Notes: generated by a model not told the origin, from the letters alone. Positions 1-10,543 are shown, counted from the first letter of the stretch. The stretch is 64,000 bases of DNA from Bacteroidales bacterium (GCA_014860585.1 JACZJL010000007.1:1-64000), one strand, 5' to 3'. Numbers and translations: made by a program.

Positions 1-1
1 C

Positions 2-2416
2 ACTGTTATGATGGCAGGGCTGTATTCGGTTGTAGTGACCGATGGTAACGGCTGTGAAGGTTATGCAGAGGTAACCACCTCTTACCTGGTGGTAACAATC
101 CCGGCTTGTCCGGCCAGCATGAATGTCCTGATCACTGACCCTGCATTCACCATCACCGGCGAAGACCCGATGGGTGGAATATACTCCGGCGCCGGTGTAG
201 TTGGAACAAACGTATTTGATCCCGCGTTGGCCGGACTTGGAGGTCATGTGATTACTTACACCATTCAGGACATCTGCGGACCACAAAGTTGTGAATTTTT
301 AATTACAGTTTCCGACGAGCCGATCACCTGCGAAGATGCCACAATAACCAATTTCCCGACAACAGCAGATGATGTTTGCGAAGGGGAAGCTTATGCTATT
401 GATTTTACGGGGGTGATAATCGAAAATGCAGTTGAGGAGATCTGGACGGTTGATCCGATAACAGCAGGTGAAGTCACGGCAAATGTGTTCAATCTGAATG
501 TTGGTTATGTTGGTGATGTCACCATCACGCTGTTGGCTGTTGCCGAAGATCTGTGCAATGATGCTTCAGCAAGTGTTGGTTTTACAGTTCATCCGCTTCC
601 ACTAATAGAAATTACCGGCGATCTGGAATTCTGCGAAGGAGAAGAAACCACCCTGACCGCTACAGAAGGAGTATCTTATTTGTGGAGTACCGGCGAGATC
701 ACCCAAAGCATTACTGTATCTGTTTCTGGTGATTATTCTGTAACAGTAACTGATGAAAATGGTTGTGAGGGTTTTACAGAAGTCACCGTCATTGTTCACC
801 CACTACCGTTGGTCGAAATAACTGGCGATCTGGAATTCTGCGAAGGAGAAGAAACCACCCTGACCGCTACAGAAGGAGTATCTTATTTGTGGAGTACCGG
901 CGAGATCACCCAAAGCATTACTGTTTCTGTTTCTGGTGATTATTCTGTAACGGTAACTGATGAAAATGGTTGTGAGGGTTTTGCCGAGGTTACTGTAATT
1001 GTGCTACCGGCTCCCATCCCCGAATGTCCCGGACTACTTGAAATTTATGTTAATGATCCATTATTACTCCTCGATATGGCAACACCTTTGGGAGGTGCTT
1101 ATTCCGGTGTTGGAGTGACTTTCGATGGGGTTGATTACTATTTTGATCCTTCAGCAGGAGCTGGCTTGTATGATATTGATTATTGCTATTCCGATCCTGT
1201 AACGGGATGCGAAGGCTGCTGCCAATTCACAATTAAGGTATTATCAATCCCCGGCGAAGGTCAGGTGATTTGTATGCAGACAGGTTGGAGTATTATTTCA
1301 AGTTACTTCCAGCCGGATAATCCTCAATTGGATGATATTTTTGCCGGCCTGAATGCTGAAAACAAAGTAACCATCATGCTTGGTCAAAATGGAATCTACT
1401 GGCCCGGACAAAATATAAACACGTTGGGCAGTTGGAATGTATTCAATGGCTATAAAATCAAAATGAATCAACCCGGATGCATTGATATTACCGGTGAGAT
1501 GCCTGCAGATAAAACTGTTTCTTTGCCTTCAGGCGCCAGCTTCGTGCCGATGCTCTGTGACCAGCCTATACCGGCCGATGAAATATTTGATCAACCTGGT
1601 AATGGCCTGCTGTTTGCTTTTGATCTCCAGAATCAATTGCTATACTGGCCGCAGGGAGGTATTTATACACTTCAGACACTTGAGCCGGGAATCGGTTATC
1701 TTGTGAATATGATTCAGCCCGGCCAGGTTACATTTAACTGCGCGAAAAACAGTGTTTCCGGCTACGTCAAAGCACAACCGAAAGTATATCCGGATGCTCC
1801 ATGGAGTTACGATATGACCGGTTCTGCTCATCTTATTTCCATAAGTAGCGCAGCCCTGGGAGAACTTTCGAAAGGTGATTATGTTGGTGTATTTACTGAC
1901 GACGGCGTTTGTGCAGGATTCACCCAATACAACGAAGAAAAGGGGAATATCCTTCTCGTTGCTTACGGTGATGATTTCACTACAGAATCTCTTGATGGAC
2001 TGACTGATAATGAAACCATGTCATTCAGAACCTATCACACAGCTTCAAAAGTTGAAGAACCAACTGAGGTAACATTTAGTGATTTGATGACCGATGCCGG
2101 CCAGTTTACCGAAATGGGCAGGTCAATGATTGTGAAGATGAGTGCAGGTTCCACATCAATTGTTGAAGGCAAACTCAGTTCCATCAGTCTGCATCCCAAC
2201 CCCAGCGATGGCTTGATTAACCTTACGATCCCGGCTATGAATGAAGTCCTCAGTATTGAAGTCACCAATTCATCGGGTCAGTTGGTTCATTCAGAAACAA
2301 TAGAAAGTAAAGCTGTTTCTCATCAACTCGATCTGACCGGAGTAAACCCGGGTGTTTACTTTGTCAGGATTACCGGCAACGGCCAGACTGTGGTGAAGAA
2401 AGTGGTCATCCAATAG
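2..2416 (+). CDS. T9SS-secreted repeat adhesin, 5' end outside window
   Basis: The frame is open from base 2, so the gene begins upstream and only about 804 C-terminal residues are visible. The visible part is a series of Ig/PKD-like surface repeats. Two adjacent 69-aa copies (about 591-797 and 798-1004) are nearly identical in DNA as well as protein, with the recurring pattern CEGEETTL...YLWSTG...YSVTVTDENGCEGF. A Trp/Gly-rich segment follows (residues about 420-580), then a beta-rich domain containing GDYVGVFTDDGVCAG. The last 80 residues form a T9SS type A sorting domain (LHPNPSDG, then GVYFVRITGNGQ and a basic VVKKVVIQ end), so the protein should be exported by T9SS and anchored at the cell surface or released. 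A strong hairpin follows. The ligand is unknown. Confidence 0.85.
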   Translation, partial: TVMMAGLYSVVVTDGNGCEGYAEVTTSYLVVTIPACPASMNVLITDPAFTITGEDPMGGIYSGAGVVGTNVFDPALAGLGGHVITYTIQDICGPQSCEFLITVSDEPITCEDATITNFPTTADDVCEGEAYAIDFTGVIIENAVEEIWTVDPITAGEVTANVFNLNVGYVGDVTITLLAVAEDLCNDASASVGFTVHPLPLIEITGDLEFCEGEETTLTATEGVSYLWSTGEITQSITVSVSGDYSVTVTDENGCEGFTEVTVIVHPLPLVEITGDLEFCEGEETTLTATEGVSYLWSTGEITQSITVSVSGDYSVTVTDENGCEGFAEVTVIVLPAPIPECPGLLEIYVNDPLLLLDMATPLGGAYSGVGVTFDGVDYYFDPSAGAGLYDIDYCYSDPVTGCEGCCQFTIKVLSIPGEGQVICMQTGWSIISSYFQPDNPQLDDIFAGLNAENKVTIMLGQNGIYWPGQNINTLGSWNVFNGYKIKMNQPGCIDITGEMPADKTVSLPSGASFVPMLCDQPIPADEIFDQPGNGLLFAFDLQNQLLYWPQGGIYTLQTLEPGIGYLVNMIQPGQVTFNCAKNSVSGYVKAQPKVYPDAPWSYDMTGSAHLISISSAALGELSKGDYVGVFTDDGVCAGFTQYNEEKGNILLVAYGDDFTTESLDGLTDNETMSFRTYHTASKVEEPTEVTFSDLMTDAGQFTEMGRSMIVKMSAGSTSIVEGKLSSISLHPNPSDGLINLTIPAMNEVLSIEVTNSSGQLVHSETIESKAVSHQLDLTGVNPGVYFVRITGNGQTVVKKVVIQ
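596..1004 (+). repeat. tandem 207-bp in-gene duplication
   Basis: Two consecutive 207-bp units encode the same 69-aa Ig-like repeat. The shared block starting GGCGATCTGGAATTCTGCG lies at 617 and again at 824. Only scattered substitutions separate the copies, so the duplication is recent or kept homogeneous by recombination. Confidence 0.85.
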
Positions 2417-2469
2417 CTGGCTGCCAACATCCTGAAAGTGGCCCAAACCCTTTCAGCGCAGAATAAATA

Positions 2470-2499
2470 AAACAGCCGGAGCTAAAACTCCGGCTGTTT
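2470..2499. terminator. bidirectional rho-independent terminator
   Basis: A 12-bp stem (AAACAGCCGGAG with CTCCGGCTGTTT, loop CTAAAA) sits between two convergent genes. T-rich tracts follow on both strands, so it can end the adhesin (+) and the giant protein (-). Confidence 0.8.
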
Positions 2500-2510
2500 G
2501 TTTACAAACC

Positions 2511-2564
2511 TAACCCTGACAGGGTTTCTTCCAGAGGCATCCATTGGAAAACCCTGTCAGGGTT
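2511..2564. repeat. inverted repeat between convergent genes
   Basis: The 17-bp arms TAACCCTGACAGGGTTT (2511-2527) and its complement (2548-2564) surround 20 bases. Each arm is itself nearly palindromic (CCCTGACAGGG). It lies just past the stop of the minus-strand giant gene and may help termination or be a small dispersed intergenic repeat. Confidence 0.7.
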
Positions 2565-2573
2565 AAGATAAAT

Positions 2574-5500
2574 TTACATCACCACCAGCCTCCTGGTAAA
2601 GATTTCTCCGTTGATCTCCATCCTGATTACATACAATCCAAGCCTGAATCCGCTCACATCGAGCACGGCCTCGCTGCCGGTAAAACTGGATTGTTCGATC
2701 ACCCGTCCATCCAGGTCAGTGATGGAATAGTTGACTTTACCTTCATTTTCAGGGATCGAAATAGTGACCAGGTCTTCAGCCGGGTTGGGGTAAATATCTA
2801 CCCGGAATTGTCCTTCACCAGGCTCATTGGTTTCTGTGCCTGCAAACTCATCTCCGGACTTGAGGATGTTGACCACCTCCACATTGTCGAACCATGCAAT
2901 GGAAGTTCGTGTAGCCAGCACACTCTCGGTAAAAATTCCGGTCTGGATGCAACTGCCCATGTTGATAGTTCCACTGTAACGTTGTTGCCAGGTGGTTCCG
3001 TTGTAGGAGGTAAATACCTTGAAGTTATTGACGTTGCGCTGAATTTTCATCCAGCGGATCAGTTGTGCTACCTGGCTGAGGTTACGCATGGCGCTGCCAG
3101 TGGTTGTGCGATAACTGATGATTACATTCGGATTGTAAAGCCGTGTTTTGAATAAGATGGTTTTTGCTCCGGGTAAGTTGCTTTCGCGCATCATTACACC
3201 GCCCCAGCCGCCATTCTCCACTTCATCGAGGCGGGCGATCACCGTTCCATTGCCGCAGAGTTCCTTGTTGACAAAGTGGAATACATCATTGGTTGTGGTG
3301 GATTTGCCGGTGGCGGAGAGTTTGTAGGACAATCCTGGTTCACATGGATAGTAAACAGAGGTTCCGTTGGCACTTGAATGGGTATTGCAGGAATACCAGG
3401 GCTCCTCAATTGGTTCCTCGCCAAGAATGTAAATTTTTACGGCATCAGTGATGGCTGCAGTTGCCCAGTCATCAGTTACACAGGTTACCCTTGCTAAGCG
3501 GCGGAACCAGGTAGTTGTAGTGAGATTACCGGGACTATATGAAGCAGCATCGCTATTTGCAATGTTGTTAAAACCTGCAAGGGCGCTGGTGGTTGACCAC
3601 TGCCATTTGTATTCAAGGATGCCGGTGAGGCCTGAGGGTGTTATTTCATTTTCAATGGTTTCGGGTGCAGTTCCTGAGCAAATGTTTTGGTTCTCAGAAA
3701 TAGAACCAGCATTGTTGGGGTTTGTGCAACAAAGCTCTGTTTCCCATGTTATAGTTACAACGCCTGAATCTTCACACGAAGTGGCCTCACGCCAGGTGTG
3801 GATTTGAACTTCCATAGTGCCGCTCGTACTGATTTCTAAACCTGATATGTAATTTTCCCAGTCCGACCATTGGTTGCCATCATGTGAACGGTATTCGATC
3901 ACATCTGTGCCATTGCCGCCCAAACCGGCAGTTAAAGTTGCTGAGACCACGCTACCCTGACAAATGACATCTTCGGGCGGTGATTTGGATAAACTGCCGC
4001 CTGCAGGGATTTGCTCAATTGTGATCGTCCAGGTTCCCAGTGATACTTCCGATGAAGTATTGCAAGTCCCATCTTTTGCATACCTGCGAAAAGCTGTGTT
4101 GACAGTTAATAGACCTTCAGGTGTATATGTTTGACCTATAGCTCCCGGGATTGCATTGGCAAAATTATCTACCGATGATCTCCAGGAGTAGGTGATATTT
4201 TCATCTCCGCCACTTGCATCTATTGCACTGCCAATCATTTGTTGTGGACTGGTGTTGTAACAGATCGTTTCTCCGGTAGTTGCAATTTCACCCGAATTGA
4301 ACTCGTTCTGAACGGTTACAGTCCAGGTTCCCACTGATTCTTCCGGTGTTGTATTACAGGTGCCATTATTTGCAAACCTGCGATAGGCCGTGGTGGTAAT
4401 TAGCGGGTCTTCCGGTGTATAAGTCTGACTTACAGCTCCGGGAATTTCATTGGCAAAATTATCTACTGATGATCTCCATGAATAGGTGAAGTTTTCATCG
4501 CCGCCGCTGGCCTCTGCTGCGTTCCCAATTATATCCTGTGGCAAAGTATTGAAGCAGATGGTTTCTCCGATGGTTTGGATGGCTCCGGCTGTGAAATCAA
4601 CATCTTTGGCAACTGTCCAGCCCACCATAACAATAGCAGCATTATTGCAATCATCATCATCGCGCCAGGTTTGAATTTCGATAGCTTCAAAGCCCATTGT
4701 GGGAATATCTTCTGCAGATGAATAATTTTGCCAGATTGTCCATTCATCCCCATCATAAGTCCTCATTTGAATTACATCCGTTCCATTTCCACCAAAGCCT
4801 GGAGAGAGGATAGAGGACACTAGGTCTCCTTCGCAGACATAATTCGCATTGGGAGTTTTAGAAAGATCTCCAGTTATAGGAGTGTTCTTTACTTCCCAAC
4901 TGGCATAAGTCGCTTCCGCATCATCGCAATAATCGGCTTCACGCCAGGATTGTATTTCAATTTCAACAAGGGTATCAGTAGAAATGGGTTCTCCCGGCAT
5001 ATAATCCATCCATTCCGACCATCCATTTCCATTATTTATTCTTACCTGTTGAATATCGGTTCCATTACCGCCGGAGCCTGCAGAGAAGGTTGCAGATACC
5101 AGGTCTCCTTCACAAACAGTTGCATTATCCGGAATTTTCGTGATTGTGCCAGACGTTGGAGTTTGTTCTATGACCCATGTACTACTTACAACACTTGATT
5201 CACTGCACAGATCGGCATCCCTCCATGTTTGAATTTCAATTGCTGTAATCTCTTCAGTTGGGACAGGAGTACCCGAGATATAACTTTCCCATTCTGACCA
5301 TGAGGTTCCATCGAAAATCCTGGATTGTAATATGTCGTTATTGTTACCACCTGAACCGGGGATCAAAGTTGCGGATACCAATGTCCCTTCGCAGACGGTA
5401 TCCACATTGGGTTCTTTGGTAAGATTACCTGCTAGGGCACTTTGCTCAATATATAATTCGACCACATTGGAAGGAGTGGCGTTGATCCAGCCATTGGGGT

Positions 5501-8500
5501 CGCAATCAACACGCACAAGGCGGCGGAACCAGGTTGTTGTAAAAACGTTATCCTCATGGGTGTAATTTTCGCCGGTGGCATCCTGGATGTCCTCAAATAA
5601 AATATTATCTGCAGACCATTGCCACTGGTACTCCAGGTCGCCGGAATATCCTGCCGGTGATAATACAGCCGTGAAGACGATGGTTTCCTGGCTGATACAC
5701 ATGGAGGACGGAGTTGCAGCGATTTCACCACCAGAAGTAGGATTGATGCAGGGGGCTTTAGGATCGGTTGCAAAGTTAAACTCATAGGCACCCATATCAA
5801 TGGTTCCTGCCTGGTTTTCGTTTTTCCTGTATAATTTTCTGCCAAAACCCTTACCGCGAATGTCCGTAGCTAATGAATTAAAAGCGTTTTTTCCAACATC
5901 AACACAGGGAGAATTGTTATAAAGACGATAATCGCTGGTATCCGGGTATCCAAATTTTGGATTTTCTGTTATAACAGTTGGATCAGGGATTAAAAAGCCA
6001 ATTAATGTATCAACATCTCCCACCTCATCTGAATAGCATGAATAACTCAGCGTACTTACTCCAAATTTGATGTAAAACTGCTTGCCTCCAACGGAAGAAG
6101 AATTACCCCAGATGATCGAGTTTCTGATTTGAGTCGTTGATGTGACATTGTACATTCCGCCCCCAGACTGGTCAGCCGTATTGCCACTGATTGTCGCGTT
6201 GATAAGGTTTGAGAATGAAAGGTTGTCGTACATTCCGCCTCCATCGCGGCTAGCTACATTATCAGTAACCAGAACATTAATAAACTGTGGGGAGGAGATC
6301 AGATTATAAATACCTCCGCCGTCTTTTGTAGCGATATTGTCACTGATTTGAACGTTGGAAAGAACAGGTGAAGAAATATAATTGTACATGCCACCCCCAT
6401 TCTCAGCAGCCGTATTTCCTGAAATTTTCAAGTTGGAAAGTGTAGGTGATGAATTAATATTAATCATCCCGCCTCCTGTATTGTTTATAAAAGGGTCGTT
6501 TGCATTGCCACCGCTGATGGTGAAGCCGTCGAGCATAGCTGTGCTGTTGACAGTGGTTCCGGAGGTGTGATTGAAGACGTGATAGGCATCATTATTATCG
6601 GCGCCATTGTCGTTCAGGTCACCGCTGAGAATCGTTTCATTTAAAATAAAGTCACGGTCATCCAGATCAAAGCTTGCCGGGTTTTCCGAACCTGAAAAAC
6701 CACCATATATTGCAATCCTGTTTTTCATTTTAAATGCTTTATACCTGTCTCCAAAGCCACCTATTGCAGTTTCCGGTTTATATGTTCCCGCAGCTACCCA
6801 CATCTGATCGCCACTTTGTGCATTATCGAGTGCAACCTGTAGCGATGTATAGGCATCACTCCAGCTTGTACCGTCATTATTTCCGATTGCATCGTGTTTA
6901 ACAAAAATTGTATCGGGATCGTAAAGACCAAGCGAGGTTCCTCCCACGGCAAACTGGCTAAAATCGGTAACTCCGGAGAGTTTGAAGGTATGATTTACCT
7001 GATCATGAACAGCCGTCGAGGTAATGTCCTGCCAGGGTGAAATTGCGTTATCGCGTTTTATAAGCTTGAGATCAGCACTATTACTAAGGGCTAGTCCGGA
7101 ATAATCGAATGTCAGGTCAGCATCTGTGGAACCAAATTCTTGCGCACCCCAGAACAGGTTTCTACGTTGTGTCACACCACTGCTGCCAAAATCTTCATCC
7201 GTTACCAGGTTAGTGCCTTCGCCAGTAGCATAAATTCCAAGGAAATCATCATCGTTAAGGTGATCGCTACTGGCAGTGATAGTCTTACTATCTGCGCCTG
7301 CAGTTATGGGTATCAGGGTCGTACGTACTGATTTGCCATAATCGCCGAAAGGTGCAAGGGATCTTACCCAATCTGCATCGGTCATATTATGCAAGATACA
7401 GTTATGTAAATTGTTTAACTCATCATAAAACACATCACCCCGAAACTCATCTACCCTGTAATAGGCCAACAAGCTGAGATAATCAAGTGGGTCCCCGGTT
7501 GGGGTGATAGTTTTAAACATATTGTCTTCAATCTTGGTAATAGTCCGTACACCATTCCAAATCCTGAACTCATCTATCTTTCCGTTCAGAAAATAAGACA
7601 GACCATCTGAAGACCCTATATAAAGCGTTGATCCCGGATCAACCCATGAATTATCGGTGACTACGTTGATCAACGTACCGTTCAGGTATAATGAAAAGTT
7701 AACAGTATTAATAGTTCTTTGCCATGTAACAGCCACGTGGTACCATCTGTTAGCCGATAAAGTTGAAGTCGTGGCTATAGAAGATTGACCAATGCGACAT
7801 TGAAAGCCACTATAAGCAGTGTAAAGCATCAGCCAGGAATTATTTCCCCCACTCCACAAACAGTATGTACTATATACACTGTTAAGATAAAACCAAAACT
7901 CAATTGTTCCGGAAGATGGAAGTGTTAATGAGGTGGAAGCGTAATCGTTTTCACCGTCAAATTCGAGGCAACGGCCCGGAGGTTCAGCAACTGTGGCAGT
8001 AAAACGCCATATTGAACTGCTTTGGATTCCTGAATATGTATCACCCACAATATCATAAAATGCACCTTCATCAATCAAAACATAATATTCAGTATTACTG
8101 GTAAATGAATCGTCGGGAGTGATGTATATCTGGTTACCGGAAATGGTGACCCGTGGATCTGCAACAGGTATTTCTTCGAATAGAATGTTGGCATTATTAT
8201 AAATGGAAATTTTTTTCCCGTCTACAGCCCAAACATCTTCATTAAATGTAAGACCCAGTTGTGGTCGAAGATAACAATGCTCACTGTTACCAGGCGAATA
8301 TGAAGTAACATAAGGATTGATCTCATTATCACCAAGACCGCTGACGGAGAAAATATATGGGTTATCATCTGCATCATTATTTGCGATCGTTATCACTGCA
8401 TTACGATGTCCGTTTCCCGTTGGCTGAAACTTAATCTGAAAATTGCTAGTGCCGGTAAATGGTATAACAGATGAATCCGGCATTGTGCTAATAATAAAAT

Positions 8501-10253
8501 CAGATGGATTGTCTCCGGAAACGGCGATCCTGGGTGAATTTGTCAGATTAAGTGTTCCGTTACCGGTATTTTTTATAGTAAAGACCTGTATATAGCTGCT
8601 TTCGGTGGCTATTGTCCCAAAATCTGTACCATCAGTTGAGGAAGGTGTATCATCACCATTATCAATCAGGGTATTATTAGCCCAGACGGTCATATCAGGA
8701 TAACCAATACCCATTCCGTTTATATTCAATACATAAGGATTTTCATTCCGGTCATTATTTGCTATCGAAATTATGGCAGATTTGCTGCCTTCGGAGGTAG
8801 GTACAAACCGGACAGTAAAAGTTGTATTGCTTCCTGCTGGTATTGATGATGATGGCTGGGTGATGATATTAAACTGATCTGCATTTGTACCCGAAACAGA
8901 CAAAGGTACCGTAATTGTAAGGTTGATCGTAGATTCCCCCTGGTTTTCAATTGTAATAACCGCATCTGTTTGCGCACCTAAATCTGTATTACTGAAGTTA
9001 AAGGTACCATTATTGGGAATATCGGTGGTTGATTGTTTCAGGTTGATTTCATAATCCTGCCCCTTTCCAAGCAGATTAAAAATGTAAGGATTGTCATCAT
9101 CGGTGTTATTGGCAATACTAATCCAGGCAGTTTTATTGCCTGCACTTGTTGGTGTAAACCTAACCCAGAAAGATGTAACTGTGTTACCAGGTAACAGTTC
9201 TCCATCCGGATTCGTAATTAATCTGAACTCATTGGCATTAACTCCACCCAGTTGAGGTTGTGAAATGGTAAGCAGTGCCGAACCAAAGTTTTTAATATAA
9301 AATTGGAACTGTTGATATGAGTATAGATTGATACCACCGTAATCACAAGTGCCGCCGTTTGGGATGAGAACAGAACTAGTATAACTTAAAGCTTTTCTGA
9401 TTTCTATATCCGGATATCCCCCTGAACCATTGAAAGTGATATTAAACGGATTTTCGTCGGGGTCATTATTTGCTATTGCCAGTAATGCTGTTTTTGAAGC
9501 TGCAGAACCTGGAGAAAAGCGGATTGTAAACGTGGTAGATTCGTTCTTCTGAAGTGTAGTCGCAGCAGGTTGAGTCACAATCGTAAATTCAGGATCGTAG
9601 CCTGATTGAAAAGCGATTGGTGTGGAAAGGGTTAGCGGCCGTGCTGATGAATTAGAAATGGTAAAGGTCAGATCCCGGATTGTACCAACTTTAATCCCAT
9701 GAAAGTCAAAAGTACCGCCATCCGGAATATTCGTACTTCCTTGCTTTATTTCAATTTCAGTTTTTGGCTCAGTTTCATCAATTTGTACCTCGAACACTAG
9801 ATCTATCGACCCGCTGCCATTGCATCCGCCCCATGTTGCTCCTCCACCTGTGTAATGATTACCTGTGGATTGATCAAATCCAAGGTCCTGGCTACAGGAA
9901 AACTCGAAGACATACATAGAATTACCTTCCACTACAGGAAAGGAATTTAATGCAATATTTGAAGTCCCGTTTAGTGTTATACCGGATTGCTGGTAAATAA
10001 CACTGCAATTGCTAGCCTTGAAAATTTTAAGTGTAACATTGGATCTTGTTATGTATGAGACTACCTTGACATGAGTGATTGCACCGAAGTTGCGCGTAGT
10101 AAATGACTGTCCTATTTTCTTATATTGGGAACCTCCGCTTCTGTTGGTTTGCTTAATGACATAGACCTGGGCGTTCAGTACCGGAGTTGCAAGAAAGGAT
10201 AGAATGATCAAAGGTATTCTAACCATGTTTAAAATGTAGCTTTTTGTTTTCAT
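2574..10253 (-). CDS. giant T9SS-secreted multidomain surface protein (cassette 1)
   Basis: A 2,559-aa protein that begins MKTKSYILNMVR with a clear signal peptide ending LNAQ. Domains in order, approximate residues: four ASH/choice-of-anchor-D-like repeats (165-285, 283-398, 400-517, 518-640) with the recurring ANNDxDxNP; a SbsA-type Ig domain (648-755); a LamG/concanavalin-like domain starting LEFDGENDYAS (760-930); a right-handed beta-helix of the polymorphic-outer-membrane-repeat type with GGGMYN turns (1113-1500); Cys-containing Ig-like repeats of about 100 aa (VCEGxLVSAT...GGNGTD...IEIQTWR, four copies) and a second repeat type (GETIC...YSWRSSVDNFAN, two copies); a DUF1349-like lectin-fold domain (about 2280-2460); and a T9SS type A sorting domain (last 80 aa, VDIYPNPAEDLV). 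It is a surface adhesin or glycan-binding protein; substrate unknown. Its last ~170 codons are almost identical in DNA to those of the second giant. Confidence 0.9.
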   Translation of the reverse strand: MKTKSYILNMVRIPLIILSFLATPVLNAQVYVIKQTNRSGGSQYKKIGQSFTTRNFGAITHVKVVSYITRSNVTLKIFKASNCSVIYQQSGITLNGTSNIALNSFPVVEGNSMYVFEFSCSQDLGFDQSTGNHYTGGGATWGGCNGSGSIDLVFEVQIDETEPKTEIEIKQGSTNIPDGGTFDFHGIKVGTIRDLTFTISNSSARPLTLSTPIAFQSGYDPEFTIVTQPAATTLQKNESTTFTIRFSPGSAASKTALLAIANNDPDENPFNITFNGSGGYPDIEIRKALSYTSSVLIPNGGTCDYGGINLYSYQQFQFYIKNFGSALLTISQPQLGGVNANEFRLITNPDGELLPGNTVTSFWVRFTPTSAGNKTAWISIANNTDDDNPYIFNLLGKGQDYEINLKQSTTDIPNNGTFNFSNTDLGAQTDAVITIENQGESTINLTITVPLSVSGTNADQFNIITQPSSSIPAGSNTTFTVRFVPTSEGSKSAIISIANNDRNENPYVLNINGMGIGYPDMTVWANNTLIDNGDDTPSSTDGTDFGTIATESSYIQVFTIKNTGNGTLNLTNSPRIAVSGDNPSDFIISTMPDSSVIPFTGTSNFQIKFQPTGNGHRNAVITIANNDADDNPYIFSVSGLGDNEINPYVTSYSPGNSEHCYLRPQLGLTFNEDVWAVDGKKISIYNNANILFEEIPVADPRVTISGNQIYITPDDSFTSNTEYYVLIDEGAFYDIVGDTYSGIQSSSIWRFTATVAEPPGRCLEFDGENDYASTSLTLPSSGTIEFWFYLNSVYSTYCLWSGGNNSWLMLYTAYSGFQCRIGQSSIATTSTLSANRWYHVAVTWQRTINTVNFSLYLNGTLINVVTDNSWVDPGSTLYIGSSDGLSYFLNGKIDEFRIWNGVRTITKIEDNMFKTITPTGDPLDYLSLLAYYRVDEFRGDVFYDELNNLHNCILHNMTDADWVRSLAPFGDYGKSVRTTLIPITAGADSKTITASSDHLNDDDFLGIYATGEGTNLVTDEDFGSSGVTQRRNLFWGAQEFGSTDADLTFDYSGLALSNSADLKLIKRDNAISPWQDITSTAVHDQVNHTFKLSGVTDFSQFAVGGTSLGLYDPDTIFVKHDAIGNNDGTSWSDAYTSLQVALDNAQSGDQMWVAAGTYKPETAIGGFGDRYKAFKMKNRIAIYGGFSGSENPASFDLDDRDFILNETILSGDLNDNGADNNDAYHVFNHTSGTTVNSTAMLDGFTISGGNANDPFINNTGGGMININSSPTLSNLKISGNTAAENGGGMYNYISSPVLSNVQISDNIATKDGGGIYNLISSPQFINVLVTDNVASRDGGGMYDNLSFSNLINATISGNTADQSGGGMYNVTSTTQIRNSIIWGNSSSVGGKQFYIKFGVSTLSYSCYSDEVGDVDTLIGFLIPDPTVITENPKFGYPDTSDYRLYNNSPCVDVGKNAFNSLATDIRGKGFGRKLYRKNENQAGTIDMGAYEFNFATDPKAPCINPTSGGEIAATPSSMCISQETIVFTAVLSPAGYSGDLEYQWQWSADNILFEDIQDATGENYTHEDNVFTTTWFRRLVRVDCDPNGWINATPSNVVELYIEQSALAGNLTKEPNVDTVCEGTLVSATLIPGSGGNNNDILQSRIFDGTSWSEWESYISGTPVPTEEITAIEIQTWRDADLCSESSVVSSTWVIEQTPTSGTITKIPDNATVCEGDLVSATFSAGSGGNGTDIQQVRINNGNGWSEWMDYMPGEPISTDTLVEIEIQSWREADYCDDAEATYASWEVKNTPITGDLSKTPNANYVCEGDLVSSILSPGFGGNGTDVIQMRTYDGDEWTIWQNYSSAEDIPTMGFEAIEIQTWRDDDDCNNAAIVMVGWTVAKDVDFTAGAIQTIGETICFNTLPQDIIGNAAEASGGDENFTYSWRSSVDNFANEIPGAVSQTYTPEDPLITTTAYRRFANNGTCNTTPEESVGTWTVTVQNEFNSGEIATTGETICYNTSPQQMIGSAIDASGGDENITYSWRSSVDNFANAIPGAIGQTYTPEGLLTVNTAFRRYAKDGTCNTSSEVSLGTWTITIEQIPAGGSLSKSPPEDVICQGSVVSATLTAGLGGNGTDVIEYRSHDGNQWSDWENYISGLEISTSGTMEVQIHTWREATSCEDSGVVTITWETELCCTNPNNAGSISENQNICSGTAPETIENEITPSGLTGILEYKWQWSTTSALAGFNNIANSDAASYSPGNLTTTTWFRRLARVTCVTDDWATAAITDAVKIYILGEEPIEEPWYSCNTHSSANGTSVYYPCEPGLSYKLSATGKSTTTNDVFHFVNKELCGNGTVIARLDEVENGGWGGVMMRESNLPGAKTILFKTRLYNPNVIISYRTTTGSAMRNLSQVAQLIRWMKIQRNVNNFKVFTSYNGTTWQQRYSGTINMGSCIQTGIFTESVLATRTSIAWFDNVEVVNILKSGDEFAGTETNEPGEGQFRVDIYPNPAEDLVTISIPENEGKVNYSITDLDGRVIEQSSFTGSEAVLDVSGFRLGLYVIRMEINGEIFTRRLVVM

Positions 10254-10284
10254 AACATCAGGATTTGATTAATTATTAATATTT

Positions 10285-10533
10285 TTAATTTAGCATTTTA
10301 AAACAAGAAGGTGATAAAACATTGAGATGATGGGTACTCCAGGGCTGGATATTGTGAAATACCCAAACCTCAATGGTTATTGCTGTTAGGCTTGTACTGA
10401 TTCCCTTAGTTCCGGAAACATAGTCGTAGGTTCCGTCGAAACTCAGGGATGTGCCGGGGATAACCTGAGCCTGAAGCCCCACTGTGGCTGCCATAAGCAG
10501 GCATAGTATATAAATTTTGAAAATCTTTTTCAT
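10285..10533 (-). pseudogene. truncated LamG-type secreted protein remnant
   Basis: About 82 aa. A good signal peptide (MKKIFKIYILCLLMAATVGLQAQ) leads into the first strands of a LamG/concanavalin domain (SLSFDGTYDYVSG...TIEVWVF), then the frame ends after about 25 unrelated residues (HLNVLSPSCFKMLN). A LamG domain needs about 150-200 aa, so this is probably the 5' stump of a larger T9SS protein lost by deletion. The giant begins 32 bp downstream on the same strand and carries its own LamG domain with a similar start (LEFDGENDYAS). An upstream Met at 10557 would overlap the preceding gene by 14 bp. A short functional secreted peptide cannot be excluded. Confidence 0.55.
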
Positions 10534-10543
10534 TGCTGGAGTT

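Noticed and set aside
2544-3155. 203-codon open frame on the plus strand
   Set aside because: Antisense shadow of the giant gene's conserved C-terminal module; the homologous plus-strand frame at 13295-13849 arises for the same reason.
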